Shown piece by piece: positions 1 to 8,075 of a DNA stretch of 64,000 nt (the first letter of the stretch is position 1; each line of letters starts with the position of its first letter). The notes under the pieces were generated by a model. That model had not been told where the DNA came from. It did not search any database and was given only the letters and a program-made list of their open reading frames with translations. The stretch is from Nocardioides sp. L-11A (GTDB taxonomy: Bacteria > Actinomycetota > Actinomycetes > Propionibacteriales > Nocardioidaceae). Made by a program: the position numbers and the translations under genes. Where the stretch lies: assembly GCA_029961745.1 (NCBI GenBank), contig CP124680.1:124001-188000 (forward strand). The letters run 5' to 3'.

Positions 1-294
1 GAGCACGTCGCCGCGACGTCGATCCGTCGGACTCCGGCGGGGTGGAGCTGGAAGTTCGACCCGCGGATCTTCGCCGGCCAACGGGACTTCGACCCCCTGG
101 ATCTGGGACGCCTGGCCGGCCGGCTCCGCATGGTGCGGGCCGAGCACGGCATGCCCGCGGCCGACCTGTCCCGGCTCGACCCGGCCGTCCGATCCGTTCC
201 GACGGTGGAGATCCCCGACGCCGGCCACCACGTGATGCTCGATCGGCCGCTCACCCTGGTCGCGACCCTGCGGGCCCTGCTCGCCACCTGGTGA
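1..294 (+). CDS. Alpha/beta-hydrolase fold protein, C-terminal fragment
   Basis: Reading frame 1 is open from the first base to a TGA at 292-294, giving 97 residues of a protein whose start lies left of the window. The tail reads VEIPDAGHHVMLDRPLTLVATLRALL, spread over residues 71-96, and has the GHHVMLDRP pattern that carries the catalytic histidine in alpha/beta hydrolases, followed by the usual last helix. The substrate cannot be judged from this fragment. It lies 10 bases before the TesB-like gene in the same direction, so the two are probably cotranscribed and may act on the same esters or thioesters. A haloperoxidase- or epoxide-hydrolase-like member is equally possible. Confidence 0.6.
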   Translation, partial: EHVAATSIRRTPAGWSWKFDPRIFAGQRDFDPLDLGRLAGRLRMVRAEHGMPAADLSRLDPAVRSVPTVEIPDAGHHVMLDRPLTLVATLRALLATW

Positions 295-304
295 GGCCGT
301 CGCG

Positions 305-1171
305 GTGGACGAGCTCCTCAGCCTCCGTCGACTCTCGTCGCTGACCTTCCGCTGCGTGCCGTCCGACCGCCCTCGGACGCGTCTGTACGGCGGCGAGGTG
401 GCTGCCCAGGCGATGCTGGCCGCCCGCGCCACGGTGCCGCCCGGCCGGGAGCTCAACTCGATGACGGCGTCCTTCCTCCGGGCGGGCGACACGGCGGTCC
501 CGGTCGACTATCGGGTCGGGGTCGCTCGGGACGGTGGCGTCTTCAGTGCGCGGACCGTCGAGGCGTCCCAGGGGGAGAGGCCGATCCTGCTCCTCACGGC
601 CTCGTTCCAGGCCGAGGAGCGTGGCCTGCGGCACCAGGTCGCGGCGCCCGACGTCCCTGCTCCGGAGCGCCTGCTGCCCGTCGAGCGGGCCCTCGCCGGC
701 GAGCCCGCCCTGGTCGCGTGGATCTGCGAGGTGATGCAGCGGCTCCGGGTCGAGATCCGGTTCCCCGACGCGGGGCTGCATCGCGAGGGCGCCCGGGTGG
801 GCGAGCCGGTCCTCCGGGTCTGGATCCGCGCGCGGGGCCCGGTCGGTGACGGCGAGGGGCGCCGGGACGCGGCTCTGGTGTACCTCTCCGACCTGCTCCT
901 GCTGACCGCCGCGCTCGAACCGCACCCCCATCGGATCGAGGACGGCGACGTCTGGTTCGCGACCATCGGCCACTCCGTGGTGATGCACGCGCCGTGGCGC
1001 GCGGACGACTGGCTGCTCTACGAGGGCCGGAGCGACTGGGCGGGGGCGGGCCGGTGCCTGGTCGCCGGGCGCCTGTTCGACCGTGCGGGACGCCTGTGTG
1101 CGAGCACCTCGCAGGAGGGACTGCTCCGCGTCGCCTCGCCGGAGGGCGACGGAGCGGGCGCGACCCGTTGA
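305..1171 (+). CDS. Acyl-CoA thioesterase II (TesB-like) lacking the catalytic Asp
   Basis: This 288-residue protein has the double hot-dog layout of TesB thioesterases, which hydrolyse acyl-CoA to free acid and CoA. The first hot-dog shows RLYGGEVAAQAMLAA at 26-40. The second shows ATIGHSVVMHAPWRADDWLL at 219-238 and the terminal QEGLLR, with the family glutamine at about 270. In TesB the second motif reads (S/T)(I/L)DH and its Asp is catalytic; here that position is Gly222, so activity may be lost or altered. The start is GTG, with a gagg stretch just upstream in the end of the previous gene. The -35 box of the next promoter overlaps this gene's stop codon. The family assignment is strong; the reaction is uncertain. 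Confidence 0.75.
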   Translation: MDELLSLRRLSSLTFRCVPSDRPRTRLYGGEVAAQAMLAARATVPPGRELNSMTASFLRAGDTAVPVDYRVGVARDGGVFSARTVEASQGERPILLLTASFQAEERGLRHQVAAPDVPAPERLLPVERALAGEPALVAWICEVMQRLRVEIRFPDAGLHREGARVGEPVLRVWIRARGPVGDGEGRRDAALVYLSDLLLLTAALEPHPHRIEDGDVWFATIGHSVVMHAPWRADDWLLYEGRSDWAGAGRCLVAGRLFDRAGRLCASTSQEGLLRVASPEGDGAGATR

Positions 1172-1198
1172 CCCAGAGAAACCTACTCCGTAGGATGT
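1168..1198 (+). promoter_or_regulatory. Promoter with 18-bp operator copy 1, upstream of the ABC importer
   Basis: A TTGACC -35 box (1168-1173) and a TAGGAT -10 box (1191-1196) are separated by 17 bases. The sequence ACCTACTCCGTAGGATGT (1181-1198) fills the end of the spacer and the -10 box. It matches two other sites in the window (9686-9703 on the minus strand and 10398-10415) to the pattern ACCTACnnnGTAGnATGT. Its core, CCTAC-TCC-GTAGG, is a perfect 5-bp inverted repeat. The placement over the -10 box suggests a repressor site, probably of TetR type. The predicted transcript has a leader of about 90 bases before the 1293 start. Confidence 0.7.
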
Positions 1199-1292
1199 TT
1201 TCTCTGTGGTGCGCATCACCCTCGACCGAGGGGCGGCCGCAGTGCCCACCCCTCCCGAGCGATTCGGCGCTCGACGACCCGAAAGTGAAGCG

Positions 1293-2432
1293 ATGTCGAA
1301 AAAGTTCAGGGCCTCGATGGCGGCCGTCCTCGTCGGTGTGCTCGGCCTGGCGACGGCGTGCGGCGGAGACGACGGCGACGGGGGCGACGGCAGCGCCGAG
1401 CTGACCTCCGCCCAGCAGCAGGTGGTCGACGACGCCGGGGCGGCCTTCGACCGGTACACGCAGATCCAGGAGGCCGCGGCGGTGCCGGAGCTTCCGGCGC
1501 CCGCTCCCACCGGCAAGCGGCTCGTCATGGTGACCTGCTCGATCCCGGTGTGCGTCACGCTCTCGGACGGTGCTCGGGAGGCCGCGGAGAAGCTCGGCTG
1601 GACGGTCTCCACCCTGCAGACCAACAGCACCCCCGAGGGCTACACCTCCGCGATGAACCAGGTGGCCGCCGATCCGCCGGACGCCCTCGCCTACATCTCG
1701 GCGCTGCCCGACTCGTCGGTCGCCAAGCAGCTGGCGAAGATCCACGCGGCCGGCACCCGGATCGTCGCCATCTCGCCCCTCGGCGATCCGCTCGCGGAGG
1801 CCGACACCCCCATCGGGGGCGTGGTGTTCGGCCAGCGGGACGCCCGCTTCACCGGCACCCTGATGGCGCAGTCGATCCTCGCCGACGCGGAGGGTCCGGT
1901 GGAGTCCGTGTTCGTCTGGGACCCGTCCTTCGAGGGCTCCTGGGGCCCGATCAAGGCGGGGTTCGAGGCCACGATGAAGAGCGCCGGTGCCGAGCCCGGC
2001 ATCCTCGAGGTCTCCAACGCCAACATCGGCAAGACGGTCCCCTCCCAGATCGTCAGCTATCTGCAGGCCCATCCCGACACGGCGTACGTCGCCCTCGCGG
2101 TCGTCGACTACAACGCCGGTCTCGCCGCCGCGCTCCAGGCGGCCGGCCTCCAGGACCGGGTCAAGATCATCAGCAGGGCCGCGGACGCGGCCGCGCTGGA
2201 GGCGATCCAGGCCGGCAAGCAGTGGGCGTCGATCGGGCTGGAGCTCGCCGCCGCGGGCTATCGCGTCGTCGACCAGCTGATCCGGCTGATGACCGACGTC
2301 CCGCTCGAGGACCGGGCGGACCCGATCGGCTGGCAGCAGGTCTACGTCGAGGACAACGTGTCGGACGCCGACAACCAGGTCGAGCCGCCGGAGTACGCGC
2401 AGGCCTACTACGACGCCTGGCACGTGGGATGA
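1293..2432 (+). CDS. Sugar-type ABC transporter substrate-binding lipoprotein
   Basis: This 379-residue protein is a periplasmic-binding-protein-like (Peripla_BP_4, RbsB type) receptor. The N-terminus has Lys/Arg at 3-6, a hydrophobic stretch at 9-20 and a lipobox LATAC with Cys23, followed by a Gly/Asp-rich linker, so it should be membrane-anchored outside the cell. The body alternates strand and helix as in type I binding proteins. The ATG at 1293 is chosen because it gives a proper signal peptide; a longer reading from 1206 would bury it. It is the first gene after the operator-bearing promoter and overlaps the ATPase by ATGA. Members of this family bind sugars, autoinducer-2 or nucleosides. 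The catabolic surroundings suggest a different, hydrophobic or glycosylated ligand here (inference). Confidence 0.85.
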   Translation: MSKKFRASMAAVLVGVLGLATACGGDDGDGGDGSAELTSAQQQVVDDAGAAFDRYTQIQEAAAVPELPAPAPTGKRLVMVTCSIPVCVTLSDGAREAAEKLGWTVSTLQTNSTPEGYTSAMNQVAADPPDALAYISALPDSSVAKQLAKIHAAGTRIVAISPLGDPLAEADTPIGGVVFGQRDARFTGTLMAQSILADAEGPVESVFVWDPSFEGSWGPIKAGFEATMKSAGAEPGILEVSNANIGKTVPSQIVSYLQAHPDTAYVALAVVDYNAGLAAALQAAGLQDRVKIISRAADAAALEAIQAGKQWASIGLELAAAGYRVVDQLIRLMTDVPLEDRADPIGWQQVYVEDNVSDADNQVEPPEYAQAYYDAWHVG

Positions 2433-3979
2433 GCTCGCCGGACGCCTCCGGGCGGGTCGTGCTGCACATCGAGTCGTTGTCCAAGACGTTCCCGGCGCAG
2501 AAGGCGCTCGACGACGTCGACCTGGAGCTGCGAGCCGGCGAGGTGCACTGCCTGCTCGGACAGAACGGGTCCGGGAAGTCCACGCTGATCAAGATCCTGG
2601 CGGGCTACCACGCGCCCGACCCGGGATCGGCCGCGGTGCTCGACGGGCGGTCCGTCGTCCTCGGCAGCCCGACGATCCGTGATCACGGCGTCGCCTTCAT
2701 CCACCAGGACCTCGGCCTCGTCCCGGACCTGGACGTCGTCGACAACCTCGCCCTGGGCAACAGGTACGCCGGCCGGTGGTGGGTCTCGGAGCGGACCGAG
2801 CGAGCGGCCGCGACCAGGCTCCTCGACCGGTTCAACCTCGACCTCGATCCGGCCGCCCCCCTGTCCGCCGCCACCCCCGGCGAGCAGACGATGGTCGCCA
2901 TCGTCCGCGCCGTCGCGGGCGCCGCCACGGCGCCGGCGGTCCTCGTGCTCGACGAGCCCACGGCGTCGCTCCCCCAGCACCAGGTCGAGCAGCTGTTCGG
3001 CCTGGTGCGGCGCCTGCGCGACCAGGGCACCGCGGTCCTCTACGTGACCCACCGGCTGCGCGAGGTCTTCGACATCGGTGATCGGGTGACCGTGCTGCGC
3101 GACGGGCGCCGGATCGCGACCCGGCCGGTCGCCGACGTCACCGGTGACGGCCTGGTCGAGCTCATCATCGGCCGCAGGCCGACAGCGTTCGCGCCCTCGG
3201 TGCCGACGGCGGGCGTCGACGTGCTCCTGCGCGCCGACGAGGTCGTCGGCGAGCAGGTGGACGACTTCTCCATCGATGTGCGCGCCGGCGAGATCGTCGG
3301 CATCACGGGCCTCATCGGGTCCGGATACGACCAGGCCCTGGGCATCGTCTACGGGGCGAGGCCGCGGACGTCGGGCGAGGTGGAGGTCGCCGGCCGCCGA
3401 CTGGACCCGGGACGTCCCGACCGGGCGATCGCCTCGGGCGTCGCCTACGCGCCGGCCGACCGGAAGCGCCTCTCCACCATCCAGTCCTGGACGATCGGGG
3501 AGAACCTCACCCTGCCCCGGCTGCCGTCCGCCGGTCCGGCACGCTGGCTCGGACAGCGCCGGGAGCGTCGCGAGGTTGAGCCGTGGTTGAAGCGGCTGGA
3601 CGTCGTACCCGACGATCCCGACCGCCTGCTGTCGCTGCTGTCCGGCGGCAACCAGCAGAAGGTGGTGCTGGCGCGCTGGCTCCGGGTCGACGCGCAGGTC
3701 CTGCTCCTCGACGAGCCGACCGGTGGGGTCGACGCGGGCGCCAAGGCGTCGATCTACCGGGCTCTCGCCGAGATCGCGAGCCAGGGACGTGCCGTCGTCC
3801 TCTCCTCCTCGGACGCGGAGGAGCTGTGCGCCGTGTGCGACCGCGTCCTCATCATGCGCAACGGTGCGGTGACCTCCGTGCTCGGCAAGGACGAGCTCTC
3901 CGTCGCCCGCATCGTGAGCGAGACCATCCGCGACTCGGTCGCCGACAGCTTGGAAGGGCCCACCTCAGATGACGATTGA
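2429..3979 (+). CDS. Sugar-type (CUT2) ABC transporter ATPase, two fused domains
   Basis: This 516-residue protein has two nucleotide-binding domains in tandem, as in RbsA/MglA. Domain 1 has Walker A GQNGSGKS (44-51) and Walker B VLVLDEPT (171-178). Its signature region is degenerate (TPGEQTMVAI, 149-158), as is usual in the first half of this family. Domain 2 has a decayed Walker A (GLIGSGYD, 294-301), a strong LSGGNQQK signature (404-411) and VLLLDEPT (424-431). This pairing of one complete and one defective ATP site is typical of CUT2 importers. The start overlaps the stop of the binding-protein gene (ATGA), so translation is probably coupled. The gene overlaps the permease by 11 bases. 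Confidence 0.9.
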   Translation: MSSPDASGRVVLHIESLSKTFPAQKALDDVDLELRAGEVHCLLGQNGSGKSTLIKILAGYHAPDPGSAAVLDGRSVVLGSPTIRDHGVAFIHQDLGLVPDLDVVDNLALGNRYAGRWWVSERTERAAATRLLDRFNLDLDPAAPLSAATPGEQTMVAIVRAVAGAATAPAVLVLDEPTASLPQHQVEQLFGLVRRLRDQGTAVLYVTHRLREVFDIGDRVTVLRDGRRIATRPVADVTGDGLVELIIGRRPTAFAPSVPTAGVDVLLRADEVVGEQVDDFSIDVRAGEIVGITGLIGSGYDQALGIVYGARPRTSGEVEVAGRRLDPGRPDRAIASGVAYAPADRKRLSTIQSWTIGENLTLPRLPSAGPARWLGQRRERREVEPWLKRLDVVPDDPDRLLSLLSGGNQQKVVLARWLRVDAQVLLLDEPTGGVDAGAKASIYRALAEIASQGRAVVLSSSDAEELCAVCDRVLIMRNGAVTSVLGKDELSVARIVSETIRDSVADSLEGPTSDDD

Positions 3980-5021
3980 TGCGCAGACCGAGAGCCGCGC
4001 GGACGACGTACCCGCGCTCGACGCCGACGACCGCGAGGGGAGGAGGTCCCCGAGCCGGATCCTGGGTGCCTTGCGCCCGGCCCGCTACAGCGGCCTCCTG
4101 CTCCTGGCCGTCTTCGTGGCCTTCTTCTCGATCCGGCTCCCGGAGACCTTCCCGACGAGCTCGACGATCACGAGCATCGCCGGCGACCAGTCGGTGACGC
4201 TGATCCTGGCCCTCGGGCTGCTGGTGACCCTGGCGGTCGGTCAGTTCGATCTGTCGGCCGCCCAGAACCTCGGCATGAGCGCCGTGCTCTGCGGTGCCCT
4301 CATGGTCAAGCAGGACCTGAGCCCCGTGCTCGCCGTGACCATCACCCTGCTGGTGGGCGTGTCGGTCGGCGTCGTCAACGCGATCCTGGTCGCCGGCGTC
4401 GGGATCGACAGCCTGATCGCGACCCTGGGCATGAGCTCGGTCCTGCTGGCCGTCACCTCGCTCGTCTCGAACTACCAGTTCGTGGGACCGGTGCCGGAGG
4501 GCTTCCAGGAGATCGCCAACGCGGAGCTCCTCGGGCTGCCGGTGGTCGCCGTCTACGCGATCGGACTGTGCTTCCTGGTGTGGTACGCGCTCGAGCACAG
4601 CCCCGTGGGACGGCGGGCGTATGCCGTCGGGGCGAGCCCGGACGCGGCTCGCCTGGCCGGCGTCCGCACGGTCCGCTACGTCGCCGGCTCCTTCGTGGTC
4701 ACAGCGCTCTTCGCCTCCGTGGCCGGCGTGCTGGTCACGGCCAAGATCGGGAGTGTGGCGCCGACCTTGGGGCCGGCGTACCTGCTGCCGAGCTTCGCGG
4801 CCTGCTTCCTGGCGACCACCCAGGTGAAGCCCGGACGGTTCAACGTCTGGGGCACGGTGATCGCCGTCGTCCTGCTGGCGACCGGGGTCAAGGGGCTCCA
4901 GCTGATGGGCAACCAGCTCTGGGTCACCGACCTGTTCAACGGGCTCGCGCTCCTGGTCGCCGTCGGTGCGGCCGTGCTGAGTGGTCGTCGCACGCGCCGT
5001 CGGCGGCGCCGGGCGAGCTGA
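3969..5021 (+). CDS. Sugar-type ABC transporter permease (RbsC-like)
   Basis: This 350-residue polytopic protein is of the BPD_transp_2 family, the membrane channel of CUT2 importers. After a charged cytoplasmic N-terminus (1-35) there are about eight to ten hydrophobic segments, and it ends in an Arg-rich cytoplasmic tail. The EAA-like loop lies around HSPVGRRAYAVGASPDAARL, a pattern typical of RbsC-type permeases. Only one permease is present, so the transporter probably uses a homodimer. The gene overlaps the ATPase and is the last gene of the importer operon. A strong hairpin follows at once at 5029-5061. Confidence 0.88.
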   Translation: MTIDAQTESRADDVPALDADDREGRRSPSRILGALRPARYSGLLLLAVFVAFFSIRLPETFPTSSTITSIAGDQSVTLILALGLLVTLAVGQFDLSAAQNLGMSAVLCGALMVKQDLSPVLAVTITLLVGVSVGVVNAILVAGVGIDSLIATLGMSSVLLAVTSLVSNYQFVGPVPEGFQEIANAELLGLPVVAVYAIGLCFLVWYALEHSPVGRRAYAVGASPDAARLAGVRTVRYVAGSFVVTALFASVAGVLVTAKIGSVAPTLGPAYLLPSFAACFLATTQVKPGRFNVWGTVIAVVLLATGVKGLQLMGNQLWVTDLFNGLALLVAVGAAVLSGRRTRRRRRRAS

Positions 5022-5028
5022 GCCGCCC

Positions 5029-5061
5029 GCGCCGGTCCGCGGTCGAGCCGCGGACCGGCGC
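5029..5061. terminator. Hairpin terminator between convergent operons
   Basis: A perfect inverted repeat has 14-bp arms (5029-5042 and 5048-5061) and a 5-base loop (TCGAG). It lies in the 50-base gap between the permease stop and the stop of the leftward crotonase gene, so it can terminate transcription from both sides. There is no T tract, as is common for high-GC actinobacterial terminators. Confidence 0.75.
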
Positions 5062-5071
5062 TGCGCCACCT

Positions 5072-5833
5072 CTACTCACCCGCCCAGACGGGCGCTCTCC
5101 GCTCGGTGAACGCGAGGGCGCCCTCGAGGGCGTCGCGGGACGCGAGGATCCGCTCGACGAGTGGACGCTGGGCGTCGAAGCCGCCGGTGCTCGGATAGTC
5201 GACCGACATCGCCACGATCTCCTTGCTGGCCCGGACCGCGAGCGGCCCGTTGGCGGCGATGGAGGCGGCGAGCTCGCGCGCCGCGGTCAGGGCGCCTCCC
5301 GGCTCGGTGAGGATGTTCACCAACCCGTGGTCATGGGCCGCCTCGGCCCCGATCGGCTCGCCCGTCAGGGCGAGCTGCATCGCCAGCCGGTAGGGAAGGG
5401 TCTTGGGCAACCGGAGCAGGCCACCGGCCCCGGCGACCAGGCCGCGCTTGGTCTCGGGCAGGCCGAACCGGGCATCCCGCGCGGCGACGATGAGGTCCGC
5501 CGCCAGGGCGAGCTCGAAGCCACCGGCGAGAGCCCACCCCTCGACGGCCGCGATCAACGGCTTGCCGGGAGGGCTCTCGGTGAGGCCACCGAAGCCGCGT
5601 CCCGGCAGGATCGGGATCTCTCCGCGCGTGAAGGCCGCCAGGTCGAGGCCCGCGCAGAACGTGCCTCCGGCGCCGGTGAGGATCGCGACGGCGAGGTCGG
5701 CACGCGCCTCGAAGGCATCGATCGCCCGGGCGATGCCGTGGGCGACCTCGAGGTCGACCGCGTTGCGCCGCGCGGGACGGTCGATCGTGATGACGGCGAT
5801 GCCGTCCGCGTCCTCGAAGCGCACGGCACTCAT
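5072..5833 (-). CDS. Enoyl-CoA hydratase/isomerase (crotonase), canonical Glu pair
   Basis: This 253-residue crotonase has the usual core: an oxyanion loop GTFCAGLDLAAF (58-69), ALAGGFELAL (101-110) with Glu107, and FGLPETKRGL (123-132) with Glu127. Both glutamates needed for hydration are present, so this is the best candidate in the cluster for a true enoyl-CoA hydratase. The start at 5833 is chosen because it overlaps the stop of the upstream dehydrogenase by ATGA; an upstream in-frame ATG would extend further into that gene. It is the last gene of the leftward operon that begins at 9684. Confidence 0.88.
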   Translation of the reverse strand: MSAVRFEDADGIAVITIDRPARRNAVDLEVAHGIARAIDAFEARADLAVAILTGAGGTFCAGLDLAAFTRGEIPILPGRGFGGLTESPPGKPLIAAVEGWALAGGFELALAADLIVAARDARFGLPETKRGLVAGAGGLLRLPKTLPYRLAMQLALTGEPIGAEAAHDHGLVNILTEPGGALTAARELAASIAANGPLAVRASKEIVAMSVDYPSTGGFDAQRPLVERILASRDALEGALAFTERRAPVWAGE

Positions 5834-6897
5834 CGGCCCGCCTCCGTCGCCGTGATCAGCGCCCACAGGCCACCGGGGCCGGCCCGGAGCGCCCGCCGAC
5901 CGAGGTCAGCGGCCCAGGCGTGCTCGCTCCCGCCTTCGTCACGCCAGGCCCACAGCCGCGTCGTCGTCCGGTGCAGCGGATGTTCGGCGGTGTAGCCGAG
6001 AGCGCCGTGGACCTGGTGGGCCAGCGAGGCCACGACACCGGCCGAGCCGCTGGTCGTCGTCTTGGCGGCCGCGACGGCGAGGGCGCCGTGCCCTTCGGCG
6101 ACGGCGACGGCGGCGGCGTCCACGGCGATCCGCATCGCCAGTACCTCGCCGGCCATGGCGGCGAGGTACTGCTGCACGGCCTGGAACCTGGCGATCGGCC
6201 GGCCGAACTGCTCGCGTTCGCCCGCGTAGTCGACGGCCAGCGCCAGGGCGCGTCGGGCGGCTCCGGCCAGCAGTGCCGCCCGGGACAGCGCGGCGCGCTG
6301 CTGGAACTCGTCGCGGATCGAGGAACGCTCGGCGAGGCAGGGTCCGAGATCATGGTCCGCCGTGAGCACCCGATCGACGAGGACGTCGTCCCGGGGCTCG
6401 CCGGCGAGGTTCGTCCGGGGCAGCACCTCGAACTCCCCGGCCCTCAGCAGCACGATGCCGGCGTCGTGCACGACGAGGAGATGCTCGGCCTGACGGGCCC
6501 AGGGGACCCGGGGGATCGATCCGCGGATCTCGACCTCGTCCCCGTGTCGGACGACGTGGAGTCCGTCGCCGGCAACGGTCGCCGTGAGCGGACCTCGCGG
6601 GACCGGCGCTCCGCACCGGGCGAGCAGCCACCCGCCGAGGAGGCAGGACTCGGCGAAGGGGATCGCGGCCGCGTGCTCACCGAGCACCTGGAGGACGGCG
6701 ACGGCGTCGCTGATCGTGCCCCCCGACCCCCCGGCCTCCTCCGGCACGGCGATGGTCGTCATGCCCAGCTCCTCCAGCGCCGCCCAGAGCGGGGCGTTCC
6801 AGCCGCCGTCGTCGGCGCGGTCCCGGATCTCCGCGTCGGACAGCTTGGCGCAGACCTCCCGGACCACCGCGGTCAGTGTGTCGTGTACGTCGTTCAT
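5830..6897 (-). CDS. Acyl-CoA dehydrogenase, non-catalytic-type partner subunit
   Basis: This 355-residue protein has the acyl-CoA dehydrogenase fold: an N-terminal helical domain, a short middle beta domain, and a C-terminal helical domain with EREQFGRPIARFQAVQQYLA. The C-terminal segment that normally carries EGT-x-EI reads GYTAEHPLHRTTTRLW instead, so the usual catalytic Glu position is absent. Such shortened proteins, encoded directly beside a longer dehydrogenase, are typical of the alpha2beta2 enzymes that act on steroid side chains (ChsE1-ChsE2 and ChsE4-ChsE5 type). The neighbour at 6894 fits as its partner, and the two genes overlap by ATGA. The heteromer is an inference from family and gene order. 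Confidence 0.82.
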   Translation of the reverse strand: MNDVHDTLTAVVREVCAKLSDAEIRDRADDGGWNAPLWAALEELGMTTIAVPEEAGGSGGTISDAVAVLQVLGEHAAAIPFAESCLLGGWLLARCGAPVPRGPLTATVAGDGLHVVRHGDEVEIRGSIPRVPWARQAEHLLVVHDAGIVLLRAGEFEVLPRTNLAGEPRDDVLVDRVLTADHDLGPCLAERSSIRDEFQQRAALSRAALLAGAARRALALAVDYAGEREQFGRPIARFQAVQQYLAAMAGEVLAMRIAVDAAAVAVAEGHGALAVAAAKTTTSGSAGVVASLAHQVHGALGYTAEHPLHRTTTRLWAWRDEGGSEHAWAADLGRRALRAGPGGLWALITATEAGR

Positions 6898-8075
6898 CGA
6901 ACCCCCAACTCCTTGGCGACCACGCCACGCAGGATCTCGTTGGTCCCACCCCGCAGGGTGAAGCCCGGACTGTGCAGGATCGACTCGGCGAGGAGCGACG
7001 CCACGGGATCGGCCGATCCCAGGTCGGGGACGGCGCCGCCGAGCTCGCGGGCCGCCTCGATCACCACGCCCTCGTACCGGGTCCCGAGGTCCTTCACCAG
7101 CGCCGCCTCGACGGCGGGAGCCGCGCCGGCCTGGAGTCGACCCGCGACGGCCAGGGACATCTGGCGCAGCGTCCAGAGCCGGGCGACGAGGGCGCCCAGG
7201 CGCGCGGCGCTCGCCTCGCTCCCGGCGCTCGCCAGCCGGTCCACCAGTGCGCTGAGCAGGGGGAAGGTGGACAGGACGCGCTCGGGACCGCTGCGCTCCA
7301 TCGCCAGCTCGCTGGTCACCTGCTGCCAGCCCGCACCGGGAGCGCCGAGCACCCGATCGTCGGGGACGAAGACGTCGTCGAACACGACCTCGTTGAAGTG
7401 GTGCTCGCCGGAGAGCAGCAGGATCGGCCGGATGTGCACGTCGGGGTCGGGCAGGTCGACGATCACCTGGGTCAGGCCGGCGTGTCGATCCGCGGTGCGT
7501 GCCTCGGTGCGCACGAGCGCGATCATCGCGTGGGCGCGGTGGGCGCCGCTCGCCCAGACCTTGGTCCCGCTGATCCGCCAGCCGCCCTCGACCCGCGTGC
7601 CGCGGGTCCGCACGGAGGCGAGGTCGGATCCGGTGTCCGGCTCACTCATCCCCGCGGCGAAGAAGCACTCGCCGCGCGCGATGCGGGGCAGGTAGGTCTG
7701 TTTCTGCTCCTCCGTGCCGAACCGCAGGAGACCCGGGCCCGACTGGCGGTCGGCGATCCAGTGCGCGGCGACGGGAGCGCCGGCCGCCAGCAGCTCCTCG
7801 GTGACGACGAACCGGGCGAGCGCACCGGCCGCCGCGCCGCCGTACGCCGCGGGGAAGGTCATGCCCAGCCAGCCGTGCTCGCCCAGGCGACGACTGAACG
7901 CCTCGTCCCAGCCACCGAGCCACTGGTCGCAGCGGGTCGTGATCCGCCCGGATGAGACCTCCTGCGCGAGGAAGGCACGCACCTGCGCGCGTAGCCGGTC
8001 GAGCTCGGGGGGCAGGGCGGCGGGTCGCAGCCGCCACAGGTCCGGCTGCTCCCGGCCGACGGCCGCGGTCGTCAT
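6894..8075 (-). CDS. Acyl-CoA dehydrogenase (FadE-like), partner of the 5830 gene
   Basis: This 393-residue acyl-CoA dehydrogenase is built as an N-terminal helical domain, a middle domain with the substrate/FAD loop (GMSEPDTGSDLASVRTRG and ISGTKVWASGAHRA), and a C-terminal helical domain ending RGGTNEILRGVVAKELGVR. The end motif is the GGTNEI form seen in large-substrate FadE proteins rather than EGT. Start 8075 is chosen because it overlaps the preceding crotonase stop by ATGA. It probably pairs with the short dehydrogenase encoded next, to make an FAD-dependent alpha,beta-desaturase of a bulky acyl-CoA (inference). Confidence 0.87.
   Translation of the reverse strand: MTTAAVGREQPDLWRLRPAALPPELDRLRAQVRAFLAQEVSSGRITTRCDQWLGGWDEAFSRRLGEHGWLGMTFPAAYGGAAAGALARFVVTEELLAAGAPVAAHWIADRQSGPGLLRFGTEEQKQTYLPRIARGECFFAAGMSEPDTGSDLASVRTRGTRVEGGWRISGTKVWASGAHRAHAMIALVRTEARTADRHAGLTQVIVDLPDPDVHIRPILLLSGEHHFNEVVFDDVFVPDDRVLGAPGAGWQQVTSELAMERSGPERVLSTFPLLSALVDRLASAGSEASAARLGALVARLWTLRQMSLAVAGRLQAGAAPAVEAALVKDLGTRYEGVVIEAARELGGAVPDLGSADPVASLLAESILHSPGFTLRGGTNEILRGVVAKELGVR

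Noticed and set aside
2429..3979. Possible inactivation of the ABC ATPase because its second Walker A is decayed
   Set aside because: Loss of the second-domain Walker A lysine together with an intact LSGGNQQ is the normal state in RbsA-type proteins.
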